NCBI RefSeq assembly: GCF_002937115.1
Contig: NZ_NHRY01000266.1
Location: 37,441-101,440, forward strand
DNA length: 64,000 nt
Origin: Rhodopila globiformis
GTDB taxonomy: Bacteria; Pseudomonadota; Alphaproteobacteria; Acetobacterales; Acetobacteraceae
Direction of reading: 5' to 3'
Shown: positions 8,843 to 16,692 of the stretch, in pieces
Layout: every line of letters begins with the position of its first letter
How positions within the stretch are numbered: the stretch's first letter is position 1
Translations under genes and position numbers: made by a program
Notes under the pieces: model-generated
What the model was told of the DNA's origin: nothing
Databases searched by the model: none
Seen by the model: only the letters and a program-made list of their open reading frames with translations

Positions 8843-8853
8843 CAGTCGTGGAC

Positions 8854-9270
8854 ATGGAATGGGCTTTGGAACTTGTCCTGGTCGGGTTGCTGGTCGTGAC
8901 GTTGTTTCACGCGATCAGGCTCGAGCGCGCCCTGGTCAGGCTGAGACGCGACCGGGCCTCGCTCGAGAAGCTGGTGACGGGCTTTGCGGCCAGTACCCAG
9001 CAGGCGGAAAGCGGCATCCAGCGGCTCCGTTCCGCGGCCGACGGTGCCGGGCGGCAGCTGGAGACCCAGTTCGCGAAGTCCGTTTCGCTCAAGGATGATC
9101 TTGCATTCCTGACAGAACGCGGAGACCGCCTCGCCGATCGGCTGGAGGCATTGGTGCGGGAAGCGCGGCCGTTGGCGCAAAAGCCCGCCAGAGGCGATGA
9201 CCCAGCGCCACCAGCCAGCCACAGCCAGGTCGAGCGGGACATTCTCCAGGCATTGCGGATGGCCCGATGA
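8854..9270 (+). CDS. DUF6468 flagellar-locus membrane protein
   Basis: This 138-aa protein has one N-terminal transmembrane helix (residues 2-18, WALELVLVGLLVVTLFHAI) and then a charged, probably coiled-coil region (RLRRDRASLEKLVTGFAASTQQAE through EALVREAR). It resembles the DUF6468 family, which in alphaproteobacteria sits between fliM and motE-like genes; its molecular role is not known to me. The ATG at 8854 is preferred over TTG at 8833 because the latter lies in the conserved upstream motif. The gene overlaps the motE-like gene by ATGA (9267-9270), so the two are coupled. Confidence 0.75.
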   Translation: MEWALELVLVGLLVVTLFHAIRLERALVRLRRDRASLEKLVTGFAASTQQAESGIQRLRSAADGAGRQLETQFAKSVSLKDDLAFLTERGDRLADRLEALVREARPLAQKPARGDDPAPPASHSQVERDILQALRMAR

Positions 9271-9989
9271 TGCTGAAGATTCCTGCCCCACGCCTGCTGC
9301 CGATGACCATCACGACGCTTGCGGCGCTGCTGCTGGTCAAGAGCGGCGACATTCTGGAAGCGGCGTTGACCGCGGATCACCGGCCCGACCGGGCGATGAT
9401 GGCGATTGCCAGCGCGGTGGGAGCGGAAACGGACAGCGCCAAAGGCGCCGCCAGGCCGACGGCCGGGCCCGCGGCGGACCAGACCCCGTCTCCCCAGGCT
9501 GCGGCACCGGCAGATCCGCCGATCAGCGAGAGCGAGAAGGCCATTCTGCTGGACCTGCGGCAGCGGCGGAAGGAACTGGACGCGCGGGCCGAAGCGCTGG
9601 CGGAACGGGAATCCGTCCTGGCGGCGGCAGAAGCGAAGGTCGCAGCGCGTGTCGCTGAACTGCAAGCGCTGCAGAAGCAACTGGAAGGCCTGGACGCCGC
9701 CCAGAAGCAGAAGGAGGACGCCGGCTGGCAAGGCCTCGTCAAGCTGTACGAAGCGATGAAGCCAAGGGACGCGGCGGTGATCTTCAATGACCTGTCGATG
9801 CCGGTGCTGCTCCAGGTGGTCGACCGGATGAAGGACGCCAAGGCGGCAGCCATCATGGCGGCCATGGCCCCGGAAAGGGCGCGTGAGGTGACCGCGGAAC
9901 TGGCTCAGATGCGAACCGGTCGAAACAATGCCGCAGATGGCGCGGAGCCGGCGCCCGGTTCCGCCGGCGAAAAGGCTTCGGGTGGCTGA
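9267..9989 (+). CDS. MotE-like flagellar protein (MgtE N-domain)
   Basis: This 240-aa protein resembles alphaproteobacterial MotE, a periplasmic chaperone for the stator protein MotC. A hydrophobic N-terminal segment (residues 10-25) serves as signal or anchor. A Pro/Ala-rich linker follows (about 55-90), then a long coiled coil (SEKAILLDLRQRRKELDARA to about 155). A helical MgtE-N-like domain comes next (VKLYEAMKPRDAAVIFNDLSMPVLLQVVDRMKDAKAAAIMAAMAPERAREVTAEL). Domain order and neighbours agree with MotE. An unrelated flagellar coiled-coil protein is the alternative. Confidence 0.72.
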   Translation: MMLKIPAPRLLPMTITTLAALLLVKSGDILEAALTADHRPDRAMMAIASAVGAETDSAKGAARPTAGPAADQTPSPQAAAPADPPISESEKAILLDLRQRRKELDARAEALAERESVLAAAEAKVAARVAELQALQKQLEGLDAAQKQKEDAGWQGLVKLYEAMKPRDAAVIFNDLSMPVLLQVVDRMKDAKAAAIMAAMAPERAREVTAELAQMRTGRNNAADGAEPAPGSAGEKASGG

Positions 9990-10016
9990 AGGCGACTGCG
10001 AGAGGAGAAAGCGAAA

Positions 10017-10403
10017 ATGGCAATCGACAAGTCCATGAACGTGCTGATCGTGGACGACTACAAGACCATGTTGCGGATCATCCGCAACCTGCTGAAGCAG
10101 ATCGAATTCAACAATGTCGAGGAAGCGACGGACGGCGCGGAAGCGCTGTCGAAGCTGCGCGGCGGCAATTTCGGCCTGGTGATCAGCGACTGGAACATGC
10201 AGCCGATGACGGGCCTGCAACTGCTGCAGGAAGTCCGGGCCGACAACCGCCTGAAGGCCATGCCGTTCATCATGATCACGGCGGAAAGCAAGGCCGAGAA
10301 CGTCGTCGCGGCCAAGGCGGCCGGCGTGTCGAACTACATCGTCAAGCCGTTCAACGCCGAAACGCTGAAGGACAAGATCGAGAAAGTGCTCAGCCATGCC
10401 TGA
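10017..10403 (+). CDS. cheY: CheY-type chemotaxis response regulator
   Basis: This 128-aa single receiver domain carries every phosphorylation residue: Asp13 and Asp14 (Mg2+ binding), phospho-acceptor Asp58 in VISDWNM, Thr88 and Lys110. WNMQPMTGL is characteristic of CheY proteins that act on the flagellar switch. GAGAGGAGAAAG precedes the ATG. It overlaps cheZ by 8 bp, and FliM upstream retains its CheY-binding peptide, so kinase-independent parts of the switch circuit are encoded together. Confidence 0.92.
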   Translation: MAIDKSMNVLIVDDYKTMLRIIRNLLKQIEFNNVEEATDGAEALSKLRGGNFGLVISDWNMQPMTGLQLLQEVRADNRLKAMPFIMITAESKAENVVAAKAAGVSNYIVKPFNAETLKDKIEKVLSHA

Positions 10404-11055
10404 TCCCACCGACGACACGGGCCAAGCCAGGATCGAAGCGCTGAAGGCGAGGCTGGCCGCGATCCGGGCACAGCAGCCTGAAGTCGAGCCGGAAATGTTT
10501 ACGGAGGTAGTGCGCGCCGTGTTGACGACGATCAGTGACGACCTGACGGTGAAGGAAGCAAAGCTGCTGCGGGAAGTCGAGGAGCTCGGGCGCACCATCG
10601 CAACCGCAAAGGCGGAAATCGCGACACTGCGGGTGGACGACATCACGGATCGCGATATCCCGTTCGCCACGGACGAGCTGGATGCCATCGTGGATCATAC
10701 CGCCCAGGCGACGCATTCGATCCTGGAGAGCTGTGAGACGCTCGACGAGGTGTCGGCGACCATCAGCGGCGATCCAGCGGCGAAGCTCCAGACTGCGACG
10801 ACCCGCATCTACGAGGCGTGCAGCTTCCAGGACATTACCGGGCAGCGCATTACCAAGGTCGTAACGACCCTCAAGACCATCGAAGCCAAGGTCGCGCAGA
10901 TCATCAGCACGTTCGGCTCGTCCACCGAGGGACTGGAGCGCGAGGCGCACAAACCTGCCACGCCGGCCGAGCCCGATCTCCTGAACGGGCCACAGCTTCC
11001 AGCTCACGCCATGGATCAGTCGGACATCGACAAGCTGATGGCCAGCTTTGAATGA
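10396..11055 (+). CDS. cheZ: CheZ-type protein phosphatase
   Basis: This 219-aa protein dephosphorylates CheY-P. The central long helices contain the catalytic QDITGQ segment (145-150) inside YEACSFQDITGQRITKVV, the CheZ signature, with Gln145 and Gln150 in the positions expected of the family. The C-terminal MDQSDIDKLMASFE resembles the amphipathic CheY-binding tail of CheZ, joined by a Pro-rich linker. The start overlaps cheY by 8 bp, and the stop overlaps the following gene (ATGA, 11052-11055). Confidence 0.9.
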   Translation: MPDPTDDTGQARIEALKARLAAIRAQQPEVEPEMFTEVVRAVLTTISDDLTVKEAKLLREVEELGRTIATAKAEIATLRVDDITDRDIPFATDELDAIVDHTAQATHSILESCETLDEVSATISGDPAAKLQTATTRIYEACSFQDITGQRITKVVTTLKTIEAKVAQIISTFGSSTEGLEREAHKPATPAEPDLLNGPQLPAHAMDQSDIDKLMASFE

Positions 11056-14000
11056 GACTGCGAGGGCCGTTACGAGGCCATGTGGCCGCCGCGATGCTTG
11101 CTGTCCTGGCGGCAGCCTCCGGCGGACCTGCCGCAATGGCGCAGCCGGACGCCATAACCATGATCCGGGCCGGCGATCATCCCGGTTTCGGCCGCATCGT
11201 TATCGACACGGATGCCAGGGCGGCTTACCGCATCGACCAGGCCGGTGACCGTGTTGTCGTCCGCTTCCTTTCGCCCGTCGCCCTCGGCAGGCCGCCGCCG
11301 CCGCCGCGAAACGTGGTCTCGATCAGAACCGGGGACCAGGCTATCGAGCTGACCATCCGAAGCGGCTGCACGATCCGGCCGGGCCGCATCGGGGATCGTT
11401 TTGTGATCGATGTGATGGGACCTGGCCACGCACAGGCCGCCAGGCATGCGCATAAGGGCCACGGTGGATCCGCCCCTGGGAAAGCCCCCGGGAACACCCC
11501 CGGGAACGCCCCCGGGAACGCCCCCGGGAACGCCGAGGAACATCCACCTGTATTCTCGTCCATGACCAGATCCCCGGAACTGGGCGGGCGCCAGGTCGCG
11601 CAGGCAGCGCTGGCGCCGCCGGTTGCCAAGGACCAGCCAAGCGGCCCAACGGCCGGCTCCACAGGCACTACGCCTGTGCAGACACCCCCGCAGGTGCCGG
11701 CGGCGCCACCTGCGCCCGAACCGGCGGCACCCGGAGTGGCGCGGCAGCCGGCAACGGTCCGGGACCCGGCACCCGCAACGGACGCATCGAAACGGCTGGT
11801 CGCGCGGCGCGACCAACTGCCCGGAAACCAGGCCGGCTCGGTCATTCTGCTGCCGTTCAGCACCTCAACCGGGGCGGCGGCGTTCCGCGAACAGGATGTC
11901 ACCTATCTGGTGTTCGATGAACGGCAGCCGATCGACCTGGCCGAACTGAAAGGTGATCCGGTCTTCGGGCAGGCCTTCGCGCAGCCTCTTGCCGCCGGCA
12001 CCCTGATCGGGTTGCCGCACTCTTCCTCTGTCTCGGTTGGACTGTCGGCGACGCCGCAGGGATGGCGGGTTGCCGCGCTGACGGTCCCCGCCAGACCGCA
12101 ATCCATTCCCGCCGTCAACGTGGCAGGACACCTGAATTTTCCGGCTGGACAGGCGAGCGACGTCGTCAGCATGGCGGACCCGGTGACAGGCGCCACCTTG
12201 CTCGTCGGCACACAACGCCGCGCCGGACAAGCAGTCGTGAATTTCCGCCGGACGACCGAGTTCATCCTGCGGCCAACCTTGCAGGGCGTTGTGATCGAGC
12301 CGCTGTCAGACAGGCTGGTGCTGAAGACCACGCCGGGCGGGTTCAGCCTGGAGACCGACTCAGGCGGCCTCGCGCTGTCCTCGCCCGAAAGCGGGGCGGA
12401 CGGGCCGGCGGATGCGGACAACCTGACCCGGCGCCTGCGCTTCTCGATGATGCCGCCGGACGCTTTGCTGCGGCAGCTGGACGAGCAGACATTCAATGCG
12501 GCCATGGCCCCGCCAATGGCACGCGGGCCGAAACGGCGGACCGCGGCCGAAACCATGATGTCCCTGGGTATGGAAGCCGAGGCGCAGGGAGTGCTGCAGG
12601 TCGCGGCCGATCAGGACCCGCGTGAGGCGGCATCGGCTGACACCGAGGCCCTGACCGCAATCGCCGCATTGCTGGCCGGGCGACCTGACGAGGCCCAGGG
12701 GCTGGACGACCCGCGGCTGACCGGAACGGACGAAATCGCCTTGTGGCGCGCGGTACGGCAGGCCATGCAGGATCCCGGCTCGCCCGCCGCGGCGTCGGTC
12801 TTTGCCTCGACCGCGCCTCTGGCACTGCAATATCCGCCGGCCATCCGGGACCGTATCCTGCCGCTGATCCTGGAGACGATGCTTAAGGGCGGCGAGGTCG
12901 CCGCGGCGGCGCGCCTGCTCGACCTGCGGCCGGATGACCCCAAGCTGGCCTATGCCCGGGCTCTGCGGGTGCAGGCTGAAGGTGACACGGATCGTGCCCT
13001 GGCCATGCTCGACGCGCTGGCCAACGGTCCTGACCAGTTCGACCATGCCCGCGCCGCGATACGGGCCGTGGAGCTGCGCCTGGCGGCGCACAGGATCGAC
13101 ACGGCGCACGCCGCCGATGCGCTGGACAAGCTGCTTTATGCCTGGCGGGGCGGTGAGCGGGAACTGAACCTGCGGGAACGGATTGCGGACCTGCGCGGAC
13201 AGTCCGGCGCCTGGCGCGAGGGGCTGGCCATGCTGCGGCAGGCCGAGACGGATTTCCCGGACCAGGCGGCCGCTGTGCATCAGCGGCTGAAGGACATGTT
13301 CGCCGGCATGATACGGGATCCGGCGTCGCAGAAGATGAATGCGCTCGATTTTGTCGCCATGCTGGACGAGAACGCCGATCTGATGGCCGACCCGAAGGAT
13401 CAGGAGGCCCTCGCCGAGCCCCTGGCCGATCGGCTGCTGGCACTGGATCTGCCGGAACGCGCGAAGCCGCTGCTGGAAAAGTTGATGCAATCGGCGAAGT
13501 CGGATGTCGCGAAGGCGCGCGTGGGTGCCAGGCTTGCGGCGCTGGAAGCGCGGCAGAACGACGATGCCGGTGTCCTGACGACACTCGATGCATCCGAGGG
13601 TAGCAATCTGCCGCCGGATCTGGTCGAGCAGCGTGCCGTGCTACGCGCCAACGCCGTGGCACGACAGGGTAACCCGAGCGGTGCGGCGGCGATCCTGGCC
13701 GACATGAAAACGCCGAAGGCAACCGCCGCACGGGCGCAAATTCTGGAAAACGCCAAGGACTGGGCCGACGCCGAGCAGGCCTGGCTGGCGTACGCCGCGC
13801 TGGCGGTGCCGCCGGAGGGCGCGCTCGACGAAGCCGCGACACGCACGCTGCTGCGCCTGGCGACCGCGACCGAGCGGGGCGGGGATGAGCCCGGACTCAC
13901 GGCGCTGCGCGAGAAGTACGCGAGCCGGGTCGGCGCCGGACCGCTGGGCGACATGTTCCGCCTGCTGACCGCCGAGCCGATCCGGACAGAGGGCGACATC

Positions 14001-14075
14001 GGACGGTCGAAGCGGGAGGTGAACCTGGCCGCGTCGCTGCCGGAGAAATTAAAAGCGCTGCAAGGCGGCCCCTGA
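11052..14075 (+). CDS. Large exported repeat (TPR-like) protein of the flagellar operon, function unknown
   Basis: This 1007-aa protein starts with a signal peptide (residues 1-30, ending AMA). An approximately 90-residue domain follows (ITMIRAGDHPGFGRIVIDTDARAAYRI and onward), which looks like an AMIN-type fold. A Pro/Gly/Asn low-complexity linker encoded by tandem 12-bp units comes next (PGK-APGN repeats near 142-160), then a beta-rich region (about 250-450). The C-terminal half is long and alpha-helical, with TPR-like helices (for example LLDLRPDDPKLAYARALRVQAEGDTDRALAMLDAL near 620-655). It is translationally coupled to cheZ, so a motility role in the periplasm or cell envelope is inferred; no specific function is recognised. 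Confidence 0.7.
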   Translation: MRLRGPLRGHVAAAMLAVLAAASGGPAAMAQPDAITMIRAGDHPGFGRIVIDTDARAAYRIDQAGDRVVVRFLSPVALGRPPPPPRNVVSIRTGDQAIELTIRSGCTIRPGRIGDRFVIDVMGPGHAQAARHAHKGHGGSAPGKAPGNTPGNAPGNAPGNAEEHPPVFSSMTRSPELGGRQVAQAALAPPVAKDQPSGPTAGSTGTTPVQTPPQVPAAPPAPEPAAPGVARQPATVRDPAPATDASKRLVARRDQLPGNQAGSVILLPFSTSTGAAAFREQDVTYLVFDERQPIDLAELKGDPVFGQAFAQPLAAGTLIGLPHSSSVSVGLSATPQGWRVAALTVPARPQSIPAVNVAGHLNFPAGQASDVVSMADPVTGATLLVGTQRRAGQAVVNFRRTTEFILRPTLQGVVIEPLSDRLVLKTTPGGFSLETDSGGLALSSPESGADGPADADNLTRRLRFSMMPPDALLRQLDEQTFNAAMAPPMARGPKRRTAAETMMSLGMEAEAQGVLQVAADQDPREAASADTEALTAIAALLAGRPDEAQGLDDPRLTGTDEIALWRAVRQAMQDPGSPAAASVFASTAPLALQYPPAIRDRILPLILETMLKGGEVAAAARLLDLRPDDPKLAYARALRVQAEGDTDRALAMLDALANGPDQFDHARAAIRAVELRLAAHRIDTAHAADALDKLLYAWRGGERELNLRERIADLRGQSGAWREGLAMLRQAETDFPDQAAAVHQRLKDMFAGMIRDPASQKMNALDFVAMLDENADLMADPKDQEALAEPLADRLLALDLPERAKPLLEKLMQSAKSDVAKARVGARLAALEARQNDDAGVLTTLDASEGSNLPPDLVEQRAVLRANAVARQGNPSGAAAILADMKTPKATAARAQILENAKDWADAEQAWLAYAALAVPPEGALDEAATRTLLRLATATERGGDEPGLTALREKYASRVGAGPLGDMFRLLTAEPIRTEGDIGRSKREVNLAASLPEKLKALQGGP
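11472..11531 (+). repeat. In-frame 12-bp tandem repeat (five units)
   Basis: Five consecutive 12-bp units of the form gcccccgggaac (first unit gcccctgggaaa) encode a run of Ala-Pro-Gly-Asn/Lys. Being a multiple of three, copy-number changes would only lengthen or shorten the linker of the exported protein. Confidence 0.9.
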
Positions 14076-14203
14076 CACGCTGACATATGACACATGACAT
14101 CAGGGTGTTGCGTGGCCGCTATGCGGAATAATCGCCCCTGGAACAAAAAATGGGCTTGCACCCGGGGGGCCTAGTCATCATGTTGCGCGGCCTTGGCCCC
14201 AGG

Positions 14204-14235
14204 GGACCGTAGGCGCGCCGCAGCGCGTACGGTCC
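14204..14235 (+). promoter_or_regulatory. Hairpin in the speD leader
   Basis: GGACCGTA (14204-14211) pairs perfectly with TACGGTCC (14228-14235). After a 2-base GG bulge the stem continues with CGCG against CGCG and closes on a 6-base loop. It lies 33 bases before the speD ATG with no T-run, so it looks like a 5' UTR structure rather than a terminator. I do not recognise it as a known polyamine or SAM riboswitch. Confidence 0.45.
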
Positions 14236-14268
14236 AACAGGCCGTCTACTGGTAGGAAGGGGTACGCG

Positions 14269-14748
14269 ATGAACGCACTCAGCCCACTGGGGATGGTCTC
14301 GGAACTTCCGAGCAGCAACCAGTCTTATTCCGACGCTGAGCGGAATCTCACGGAAGGTCAGGATATCGAGGTCCAGAAGGACTACTTCGTGCAGAAGGAC
14401 GGCGTTAAGTTCGCCGGAACGCATCTGCTGGTTGATCTGTGGGGTGCTTCAAACCTGGGCGACCCGGCGCATATCGACCGCGCGCTGCGCGAAGCCGCCG
14501 AGGCGGCCGGCGCGACGATTCTGCACGGCCATTTCCATCACTTCTCGCCAAACGGCGGCGTCAGCGGCGTGCTCGTCCTGGCGGAGAGCCATATCTCCAT
14601 CCATACATGGCCGGAGCGTGACTTTGCCGCCATCGACATCTTCATGTGTGGCGCCTGTAATCCGTACCATAGCCTGCCGGCGCTGAAGGCCGCCTTCGCG
14701 CCGCAATCCGTCAATCTCGGTGAACAGCGGCGCGGCCTGATCGCCTGA
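14269..14748 (+). CDS. speD: S-adenosylmethionine decarboxylase proenzyme
   Basis: This 159-aa pyruvoyl enzyme makes decarboxylated SAM, the aminopropyl donor for spermidine. The self-cleavage and active-site motif ESHISIHTWPE is at 106-116, with Ser107 as the residue converted to pyruvoyl. ATILHGHFHHFSPNGGVSGVLVL and FMCGACNPYHSLPAL match the prokaryotic SpeD family, including the catalytic Cys. Compared with the roughly 120-130-aa archetype it has about 40 extra N-terminal residues. The ATG has AGGAAGG upstream. speE follows 72 bp later. Confidence 0.94.
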   Translation: MNALSPLGMVSELPSSNQSYSDAERNLTEGQDIEVQKDYFVQKDGVKFAGTHLLVDLWGASNLGDPAHIDRALREAAEAAGATILHGHFHHFSPNGGVSGVLVLAESHISIHTWPERDFAAIDIFMCGACNPYHSLPALKAAFAPQSVNLGEQRRGLIA

Positions 14749-14773
14749 TCGGCGGCTGGCGCACCGGATCAGT

Positions 14774-14801
14774 AACGGCTCGGGCGCAGGCCCGGGCCGT
14801 T
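14774..14801 (+). promoter_or_regulatory. Stem-loop between speD and speE
   Basis: A 12-bp stem (AACGGCTCGGGC against GCCCGGGCCGTT, one G-T pair) closes on the tetraloop GCAG and stands 20 bases before the speE ATG. There is no T-run, so it is more likely a processing or stability element than an intrinsic terminator. Confidence 0.45.
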
Positions 14802-14820
14802 GACGCATGGAGCGAGGGCT

Positions 14821-15690
14821 ATGGCCACGGATAGTTGGATTAACGAAACGCTTTACCCGGCATGGGGCCAGCGTTTCCTGGTCGTGCGCGAACTGGCGCG
14901 TGTGAAGAGCGAATTCCAGGACATCGTCATCTTCGAAAGCGCGACGCATGGCCGGGTCATGGTGCTCGACGGCGTCATCCAGATCACCGAAGCGGACGAG
15001 TTCGTCTACCAGGAGATGCTGACCCACGTGCCGCTGCTGGCGCATGGCGCGGCCGAGCGGGTGCTGATCATCGGCGCCGGTGACGGCGGCGTGCTGCGGC
15101 GCGTCCTGCAGCATCCATATGTCAAGCGCGCCGTGATGGTCGAGATCGACGGCGAGGTCATTCGCCTGTCGAAGGAATTCCTGCCGGGGATCGCCGGCGA
15201 CGCCTGGAGCGACAAGCGGGCCGAGGTCATCGTCGGCGACGGCATCGACTACGTGAAGCGGGCGCCTGACGCCTCGTTCGACGTCATCATCGTCGATTCC
15301 ACCGACCCCATCGGCGTCGGCGAAGTGCTGTTCACCGACGATTTCTATCGCAACTGCGCGCGCATCCTGACCGGCCGCGGCCTGGTCGTGAACCAGTGCG
15401 GCGTGCCGTTCATGCAGGCGGACGAACTGCGCGATACCAGCGCGCGCCGGCGCCGGTTCTTCCCGCATGTCACCGCTTATGTCGCTGCCGTGCCGACCTA
15501 TGTTGGCGGGTTCATGACCCTGGGCTGGGCGGCGAAGGATGCATCGCTGGCCATGACGCCGGTGGACGTGATCAGGGCACGCGCCGAGCAGGCCGGGATT
15601 TCAGGGATGACGCAGTATTGGACTCCGGAAATTCATACCGGCGCATTCAATTTGCCCCCGTATATTGCGCGTCATCTGCCAACCGCCTGA
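14821..15690 (+). CDS. speE: Spermidine synthase
   Basis: This 289-aa enzyme transfers aminopropyl from decarboxylated SAM to putrescine. It shows the family architecture: an N-terminal beta domain (ESATHGRVMVLDGVIQITEADEFVYQEMLTHVPL), the Rossmann fold with VLIIGAGDGGVLRRVLQHP, and the acceptor-site motif IIVDSTDPIGVGEVLFTDDFYRNC. The ATG at 14821 follows GGAGCGAGGG and gives the usual N-terminus (MATDSWINETLYP). A TTG further upstream lies in the hairpin and is unlikely. Confidence 0.95.
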   Translation: MATDSWINETLYPAWGQRFLVVRELARVKSEFQDIVIFESATHGRVMVLDGVIQITEADEFVYQEMLTHVPLLAHGAAERVLIIGAGDGGVLRRVLQHPYVKRAVMVEIDGEVIRLSKEFLPGIAGDAWSDKRAEVIVGDGIDYVKRAPDASFDVIIVDSTDPIGVGEVLFTDDFYRNCARILTGRGLVVNQCGVPFMQADELRDTSARRRRFFPHVTAYVAAVPTYVGGFMTLGWAAKDASLAMTPVDVIRARAEQAGISGMTQYWTPEIHTGAFNLPPYIARHLPTA

Positions 15691-15791
15691 AAAACCCGCA
15701 GGCCGCCGGCAGCATCGTATCGGTTCCGCCACCAAACTGCCGCGGCAATATGCTACGGAAGCTGTCTCGTCATCCTCATGAGGAAGTCTGT

Positions 15792-16685
15792 ATGCGGTCC
15801 GTTGGTGCAGGTCTTGTCGCGGCCTCGCTTCTGCTGGTCAGCCCGGTCATCCGGGCACCGGCCATAGCCCAGATCGACAGTCGCGAGGGCATCGCGCTGC
15901 AGAACGAGATCTACCAGCTTCGCCAGGAACTGAGGGGGCTGGAGGGTCAGGTGGCCCAAGGTGGCGGCGCGGCCGCTGGCGGTGCGCCGGCCTATGCGCC
16001 CCCGCCGCAGTCCTCGGCCAGCGGCGATCTCGTCGCCCAGCTTCTGACGCGGGTCGATGCGCTGGAGGAGCAGGTGCGCGAGCTCCGCGGCCGCATCGAT
16101 GAGACGCAGAACGAATTGCAGCGGCAGGGCGCGGACCTCGGCAAGCGTATCGACGACCTGGCCTTCCAGGTCGGCCAGGGCGGTGCGGGCGCGGCGGCTG
16201 GTGGGACGCCACGATCCGCCGAACCGGGCCCCGCAGCGCGCTCCGAGGCACCGGCAGCACCGCCCCCTCCGGCGCCGAACCCGCCGCAGCGTCCGGTGAA
16301 GCGCACGCCGGAACTGACCTTGCAGGAAGGCAACGCAGCGCTTGCCCGCCGGGACTATGCGGCGGCGGAGGCCGACGCGCGCGAGGTGCTGGCCAATCGC
16401 ACGTCGCCACGCGCTTATGATGCCCAGCTTCTGCTCGCCCGGTCGTTATCCGGCCAGCGGCAGTATGCCCAGGCGGCAATCGCCTACGACGATGCCTATA
16501 ATCGTTCCCGCAAGGGCGCCCACGCGCAGGACGCCCTGCTCGGGCTGGCGGAATCGCTCACGGCGATCAACGAGAAGAAGGCAGCGTGCGACACGTTGAA
16601 CCGTCTGCGGGCCGAGTTCCCGCAGCCACACGCGGAGGTTCGGGCCAGAATGGCCTCGACGGCACAGCGGGCCGGCTGCCGGTAG
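15792..16685 (+). CDS. cpoB: Cell division coordinator CpoB / YbgF-type Tol-Pal associated protein
   Basis: This 297-aa periplasmic protein has a signal peptide, a trimerising coiled coil (about 30-60, and a second heptad stretch QLLTRVDALEEQVRELRGRIDETQNELQRQ), and a Pro-rich linker. The C-terminal TPR domain starts at about 190 (TLQEGNAALARRDYAAAEADAREVL through AGCR). This matches CpoB, which links peptidoglycan synthesis to Tol-Pal constriction. The ATG at 15792 has GAGGAAG upstream and starts directly with the signal peptide. The tol genes themselves are not in the window; tilS follows 7 bp later, as in many alphaproteobacteria. Confidence 0.87.
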   Translation: MRSVGAGLVAASLLLVSPVIRAPAIAQIDSREGIALQNEIYQLRQELRGLEGQVAQGGGAAAGGAPAYAPPPQSSASGDLVAQLLTRVDALEEQVRELRGRIDETQNELQRQGADLGKRIDDLAFQVGQGGAGAAAGGTPRSAEPGPAARSEAPAAPPPPAPNPPQRPVKRTPELTLQEGNAALARRDYAAAEADAREVLANRTSPRAYDAQLLLARSLSGQRQYAQAAIAYDDAYNRSRKGAHAQDALLGLAESLTAINEKKAACDTLNRLRAEFPQPHAEVRARMASTAQRAGCR

Positions 16686-16692
16686 CCTGTTC

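Larger units (their letters stand above)
8083..8853. other. Gene-free interval packed with repeats inside the flagellar gene run
   Basis: No coding region is supported in these 771 bp. The interval holds the palindromic repeat at 8258-8350 and a pair of 16-bp inverted repeats at 8186-8201 and 8614-8629 (15 of 16 bases match) with 412 bp between them. Between 8405 and 8630 there are low-complexity pieces rich in accacgaagg and ctccgtg words. The promoter-like motif for the DUF6468 gene is at its right end (8820-8842). Confidence 0.7.

Noticed and set aside
11472..11531. CRISPR-like array at the 12-bp repeats
   Set aside because: Units are contiguous, in frame with the protein, and have no spacers; no CRISPR array was seen anywhere in the window.
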